A stretch of DNA of 6,418 nucleotides, taken from DATDCV01 sp036524155 (lineage in GTDB: Bacteria; Verrucomicrobiota; Verrucomicrobiia; Limisphaerales; UBA8199). Positions within the stretch are counted from its first letter, which is position 1. Each line of letters opens with the position of its first letter. The notes under the pieces are model-generated. The model had not been told where the DNA came from and did not search any database. It was given only the letters and a program-made list of their open reading frames with translations. The DNA lies in NCBI GenBank assembly GCA_036524155.1, contig DATDCV010000147.1, positions 1-6,418 on the forward strand. The letters are read 5' to 3'. Positions 5,400 through 6,418 of this stretch are shown piece by piece. The translations under genes were made by a program, and so were the position numbers.

Positions 5400-6418
5400 T
5401 CAAGCCCCGGCAACCGCGGGTTCCGACTCCTTGTCCGAGTCCCGATCCGCGCGGAAGACCGCTGTCTCGCGTTTGATGTAATTCAGAATCACGGGGGCGA
5501 GAATCATACCGGGAACTCCCATCAGCCTCTCACCGACTATCAATCCCAACAGAGTCAGCCAGAGAGGATTCCGAATCCTCCACCCAACGATCTTGCTGTT
5601 GAGAAAGTATTCAAGCTTGTGAATGATGACCAGAAACAGCAGCGCGAAGAAGGCGGTCCGCGGCGAAATCGTGAACCCAACCATGACCACCACCGTATTG
5701 CTGATGATATTCCCCACTACCGGCAGCAGCCCGCAGATGAAGGTTGCCCCAACAATGACAATCGCATAGGGAAAGCCGAGGAAGAGGACGAAAATCCCGG
5801 TAAGCACGGTGTTTATGGCGGAGATAATGATCTGGGCACCCATCACCGTCTTGAAACTGTCGTAGAGGGTTCGGAAACGCAGGGCGATCTCCGAGCAGCA
5901 CTCGGAGTAAAGATTCTGATTGGGGCCTGAGGCGTCGCGGCCCAACTCGAACCGCGGGTTCAAAAACAGGCTCACTGCCACAACGCAACCCGCCACCAGG
6001 AACAGGATATTCGTGGTCGCGCCGCGCGCGAATCGGGCGAAGCCGCTCAGGTACCGGGCCTCAACCTTGACACTATCCAACGCCAGGTCCTTGAGGCTGT
6101 CGTAGTCGGTGAACGGGAGTTCGATGCCATGTTGCTGGGCCCACGAGAAGACCGAGGGAATCGAGCGGTCCGCAATCTCCGGCAGCGCCTTGATGGTGTG
6201 CTTCGCATAGTATCCCAGGCCATACGCGGCGGCCCCGATCAGGACGATGAAGATACCAGCCGCAATCCATTTTCCTCCCCGCCGGGGGAAGACCAGCATC
6301 GTGAGCACCAGATAGGAGAACAGGGCGGCCAGCAGGGGCGTTGCCAAATGCACCGCGATCGTGAGCACCAGCAGCAACACCATGAAGGCGTAAGAAAACC
6401 GCGTCGGTCCACCGAGGG
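5400..6418 (-). CDS. AI-2E/PerM-family membrane transporter (N-terminus beyond window)
   Basis: A polytopic inner-membrane protein of the AI-2E exporter/PerM (UPF0118) family; members are linked to export of small molecules or to ion/H+ antiport, and the substrate here is unknown. Numbering from the ATG at 6383 (327 residues), membrane segments lie at about 1-32, 39-59, 123-142, 182-215, 218-240, 244-256 and 273-300. Family signatures are FLGFPYAIVIVGATF (201-215), GLLPVVGNIISN (218-229), LEYFLNSKIVG (257-267) and GLIVGERLMGVPGMILAP (280-297). The loop 61-122 between the second and third segments is the variable soluble region of the family. The tail after residue 305 is hydrophilic and acidic. 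The frame stays open upstream of that ATG to the window edge and reads GPTRFSYAF, which looks like the usual N-terminal lead-in, so the true start is probably outside the window. Confidence 0.93.
   Translation of the reverse strand, partial: LGGPTRFSYAFMVLLLVLTIAVHLATPLLAALFSYLVLTMLVFPRRGGKWIAAGIFIVLIGAAAYGLGYYAKHTIKALPEIADRSIPSVFSWAQQHGIELPFTDYDSLKDLALDSVKVEARYLSGFARFARGATTNILFLVAGCVVAVSLFLNPRFELGRDASGPNQNLYSECCSEIALRFRTLYDSFKTVMGAQIIISAINTVLTGIFVLFLGFPYAIVIVGATFICGLLPVVGNIISNTVVVMVGFTISPRTAFFALLFLVIIHKLEYFLNSKIVGWRIRNPLWLTLLGLIVGERLMGVPGMILAPVILNYIKRETAVFRADRDSDKESEPAVAGA

Noticed and set aside
4679..5481. Plus-strand frames of 139 and 128 codons
   Set aside because: They lie over the RNase P RNA on the opposite strand, and their translations show no domain.

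Overview
The window reads as chromosomal DNA of a free-living, moderately GC-rich Gram-negative bacterium, most likely of the Verrucomicrobiota or a close PVC relative. That is an inference from the gene types: a pilin-like protein with a GFTLIE N-terminus and an H-X9-DG motif, a secreted glycoside-hydrolase-like TIM barrel of the kind common in Verrucomicrobiota and Planctomycetota, and an RNase P RNA whose L15 reads GGA where most bacteria have GGU. No 16S rRNA or other phylogenetic marker protein is present, so the assignment is tentative.

Everything supported lies on the minus strand, so gene order is best read from right to left. From 6418 to 5400 is an AI-2E/PerM-type membrane protein, open at the right window edge. 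Next, from about 5300 to 4757, is a complete but enlarged type A RNase P RNA (rnpB), with a good sigma70-like promoter at 5334-5306. From 4640 to 3441 is a pilin-like protein with an unusual C-terminal transmembrane extension. From 3301 to 1904 is a tight pair, an aldo/keto reductase followed 9 nt later by a small cupin protein. Positions 1903-1475 hold no convincing gene and may be a long leader for the next gene. From 1474 to 1139 is a single-RRM RNA-binding protein with a glycine/arginine tail. From 1037 to the left edge is a secreted glycoside-hydrolase-like protein that starts at GTG and runs off the window.

Functionally this is a mixture of housekeeping (RNase P), RNA-binding, membrane and small metabolic genes. 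Apart from the reductase-cupin pair, nothing suggests a shared pathway. I see no mobile element, CRISPR array, tRNA, phage gene or defence system. The most noteworthy item is the RNase P RNA: it is about 540 nt long, appears to lack helix P18, carries a 15-bp extra hairpin in the P16/P17 region, has a greatly expanded helix in J2/4 (P19 position), an extended P8 arm and a GGA in place of the L15 GGU. The second is the pilin-like protein with two membrane anchors. None of the five start codons visible in the window has a recognisable Shine-Dalgarno sequence.
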